The notes under the pieces: generated by a model | What the model saw: only the letters and a program-made list of their open reading frames with translations | Database searches by the model: none | What the model was told of the DNA's origin: nothing | Position numbers and translations under genes: made by a program | Part shown: positions 4,580-5,834 of the stretch, piece by piece | How positions within the stretch are numbered: position 1 is the first letter of the stretch | How the letters are laid out: every line of letters starts with the position of its first letter | Assembly (NCBI GenBank): GCA_025451715.1 | Contig: JANWJY010000087.1 | Location: 1 to 5,834 of the forward strand | Origin: Fimbriimonadaceae bacterium | GTDB taxonomy: Bacteria; Armatimonadota; Fimbriimonadia; Fimbriimonadales; Fimbriimonadaceae | Length of the DNA: 5,834 nucleotides | Reading direction: 5' to 3'

Positions 4580-5260
4580 TTAGACGGCCTGGTCGGAGCG
4601 GTGGGAAGGGTTGATCTGTTCGAGCTCTCCCGTGACCATGAATCCGACGCGCTCGGCGATGTTGAGGGCGTGGTCGGCGATTCGCTCGATGTGGTGGACA
4701 GCGAGGAGGAGCCAGCTTGCGGTCACGACCTGGCTTGGGTGGGTGCGCATATAGTCGTGGATCTGTCCACGGAGCTGTCGATAGAGCTCGTCGGTCTCGT
4801 CCTCCATCCTGTTGATCTCTTCAAACTTGGAGAGGTCCTGTTTGACATAGGCCTCGAGGGACGAGCTGACCATCTGTCGTGCGACCTTGGCGATCCTCGG
4901 ATAGTCGACGAACGACGCGTCCCCCATTTCCTTGCCAATCTTGATTCCGATCTTGGCTATGTCGACGGCGAGGTCACCGATGCGCTCGATGTCGGTGATG
5001 ATCTTCATCGTCGTGCCGACGATTCGCAGATCGCGAGCCATCGGCTGTTGGAGAGCAAGGAGCTTGAGGCACTGCCCTTCGATCTCGATGTCGAGCCGGT
5101 CGATCTCGTCGTCCGCGAGCATGACCTCCTTTGCGAGGTCGGCGTTCTGTGTCTGGAGAGCCTCGACGGCCTTGCCGACCATGGCCTCAGCACGGCTAGC
5201 CATGTCGAGCACGTCATGCTCGAGCTTTCCGATCTCTTCGTCAAAGTGGTGGCGGTTCAT
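4580..5260 (-). CDS. phoU: PhoU-type phosphate signalling protein
   Basis: PhoU proteins sit on the cytosolic side of the phosphate transporter and its sensor kinase, repressing the phosphate-starvation response and limiting phosphate uptake. The product has 226 residues (the family is about 215-240), entirely helical in character with the expected two-fold repeat of three-helix bundles. Each half has the metal-binding E-x-x-x-D motif: ERIGD (92-96) in TDIERIGDLAVDIAK and ERIADH (192-197) in HHIERIADHALNIAERV. The start is ATG 5260, since MNRHHFDEEIGKLEHDVLDM matches the family N-terminus. The frame stays open to a TTG at 5323, but that extension is translated from a short intergenic repeat and hairpin. 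No Shine-Dalgarno site precedes ATG 5260. No pst or phoR/phoB genes are adjacent; neighbours are a peptide-transporter ATPase upstream and the FKBP-like gene downstream. Confidence 0.95.
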   Translation of the reverse strand: MNRHHFDEEIGKLEHDVLDMASRAEAMVGKAVEALQTQNADLAKEVMLADDEIDRLDIEIEGQCLKLLALQQPMARDLRIVGTTMKIITDIERIGDLAVDIAKIGIKIGKEMGDASFVDYPRIAKVARQMVSSSLEAYVKQDLSKFEEINRMEDETDELYRQLRGQIHDYMRTHPSQVVTASWLLLAVHHIERIADHALNIAERVGFMVTGELEQINPSHRSDQAV

Positions 5261-5276
5261 TGGGGCGTTCGTATTG

Positions 5277-5313
5277 TTTCGGGTCTCGGGTTTCGGGGCG
5301 GGAGGATACCCGC
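5277..5313. repeat. Short intergenic repeat and hairpin upstream of phoU
   Basis: Three 7-nt units TTTCGGG, TCTCGGG, TTTCGGG (5277-5297) are followed by a 5-bp hairpin GCGGG (5298-5302) and CCCGC (5309-5313) with a six-base loop. The next segment, CGCTCCGTAA (5324-5333), matches 8 of 10 bases of CGCTCCGTTA at 2516-2525, which also lies beside a GC hairpin. The repeat fills most of the 59-nt gap between the peptide-transporter stop and phoU. On the minus strand no T-run follows the hairpin, so it is not a clear terminator. Confidence 0.55.
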
Positions 5314-5319
5314 GGGCGA

Positions 5320-5834
5320 TCAACGCTCCGTAAGTACCTTTTCAGACGTCGCGTCAAGTGGAAAGTTGCAGAGGGCGCGCCGCTCCGGGCCGGTCGCCCA
5401 TTCGGGCTCCTTCGACCTGCAGACATCTTGGACCCTTGGGCACCTCGTTGCGAACTTGCACCCGACCATGACTTTACGTGGGTCGGGAATCTCCCCCTTG
5501 GCGACGAGTGGCAGCATGCCCAGTTTCTCGAGGGTCGGGGCGGAGTCGAGCAGCGCCTTGGTGTAAGGGTGCATCGGCGACTCGAAGACGTCTTGTGTGT
5601 TCCCTTCCTCGACGATTCGCCCCATGTACATGACGGCGATCCGGTCGGCGAGGAATCGGACAGTGGTGAGGTCGTGCGAGATGTAGAGGAAGGCGCAGTC
5701 GAGGTCCTTTTGAATGTCGCGCAGGAGGTTGAGGATCTGCGCCTGGACGCTGAGGTCGAGCGCGGCGGTTGGCTCGTCACAAATGACGAGTGGAGGGCGA
5801 AGAGCGAGAGCGCGACCGATCGCGACCCGCTGTC
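5320..5834 (-). CDS. Peptide ABC transporter ATPase, OppF/DppF-like (partial)
   Basis: ATP-binding subunit of an oligopeptide/dipeptide import system. Only the C-terminal 170 residues are in the window; the N-terminus with Walker A lies beyond the right edge. The visible part starts directly after the LSGGQ signature with QRVAIGRALA, then Walker B LVICDEPTAALD, the D-loop region SVQAQILNLL, the switch His in YISHDLTTVRFLADRIAVMYMG, and the oligopeptide-transporter C-terminal domain: ESPMHPYTKALLDSAP, GEIPDPRK, and the cysteine cluster GCKFATRCP, DVC, LCNFP. The SVQAQILNLL and GEIPDP forms favour OppF/DppF over OppD/DppD. The last codons (ACGGAGCGT TGA) lie in a short sequence shared with the convergent junction near 2520, so the C-terminus may have been rebuilt by a repeat. 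phoU follows 59 nt later on the same strand. Confidence 0.93.
   Translation of the reverse strand, partial: QRVAIGRALALRPPLVICDEPTAALDLSVQAQILNLLRDIQKDLDCAFLYISHDLTTVRFLADRIAVMYMGRIVEEGNTQDVFESPMHPYTKALLDSAPTLEKLGMLPLVAKGEIPDPRKVMVGCKFATRCPRVQDVCRSKEPEWATGPERRALCNFPLDATSEKVLTER

Noticed and set aside
5261..5323. N-terminal extension of phoU from TTG at 5323
   Set aside because: The added 21 residues are Pro-rich translation of a short repeat and hairpin and are absent from the PhoU family.
4601..5566. Plus-strand open frame of about 321 codons antisense to phoU and the OppF-like gene
   Set aside because: The opposite strand encodes unmistakable PhoU and ABC ATPase motifs; the antisense product is acidic low-complexity sequence.

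Overview
This is a GC-rich bacterial chromosomal window with eight protein genes, seven of them on the minus strand. The genes are housekeeping and cell-envelope types. There is no phage, insertion sequence, CRISPR array, tRNA or rRNA. The abundant short extragenic inverted repeats, weak use of Shine-Dalgarno sites and mixed gene content suggest a free-living, high-GC, probably diderm bacterium from a less-studied phylum. From memory such short repeats recall Armatimonadota (Fimbriimonadales) or Planctomycetes, but that placement is a guess.

Left end (1-1423, minus strand): greA (transcription elongation factor, 950-1423) overlaps the start of an unrecognised lipoprotein-like gene (283-1002). 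Beyond the lipoprotein stop lies about 190 nt that contains a well-defined long imperfect hairpin (about 99-191), then a strong intrinsic terminator (stem 69-95 with a T-rich tail on the minus strand), then an 11-bp inverted repeat with a GAGA loop (33-58). The hairpin directly before the terminator is the best candidate here for an undescribed element: a small RNA or a leader/attenuator.

Middle (1424-2522): a 110-bp divergent intergenic region carries two similar extended -10 motifs, one facing each way. The one for greA sits only 7 nt before its ATG, as expected for a leaderless mRNA. The one facing right serves the only plus-strand gene, a family 2 glycosyltransferase with a membrane-associated tail (1534-2508). 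Its codon use differs visibly from the minus-strand genes, and it contains a 2 x 14-nt tandem repeat inside the reading frame.

Right end (2523-5834, minus strand): a tightly packed run in transcription order holds an OppF/DppF-like peptide-transporter ATPase (partial, cut by the window edge), phoU, a small degenerate FKBP-type protein, an ABC-2 polysaccharide-export permease (Wzm/TagG type) and its ATPase (Wzt/TagH type). FKBP, permease and ATPase are separated by 9 nt and a 4-nt ATGA overlap, so they are probably co-transcribed. The glycosyltransferase converges on the ATPase with a 14-nt gap. Together the permease, ATPase and glycosyltransferase look like part of a surface-glycan synthesis and export locus. 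PhoU (phosphate/metal-linked regulation) and the peptide transporter appear to be neighbours rather than functional partners.
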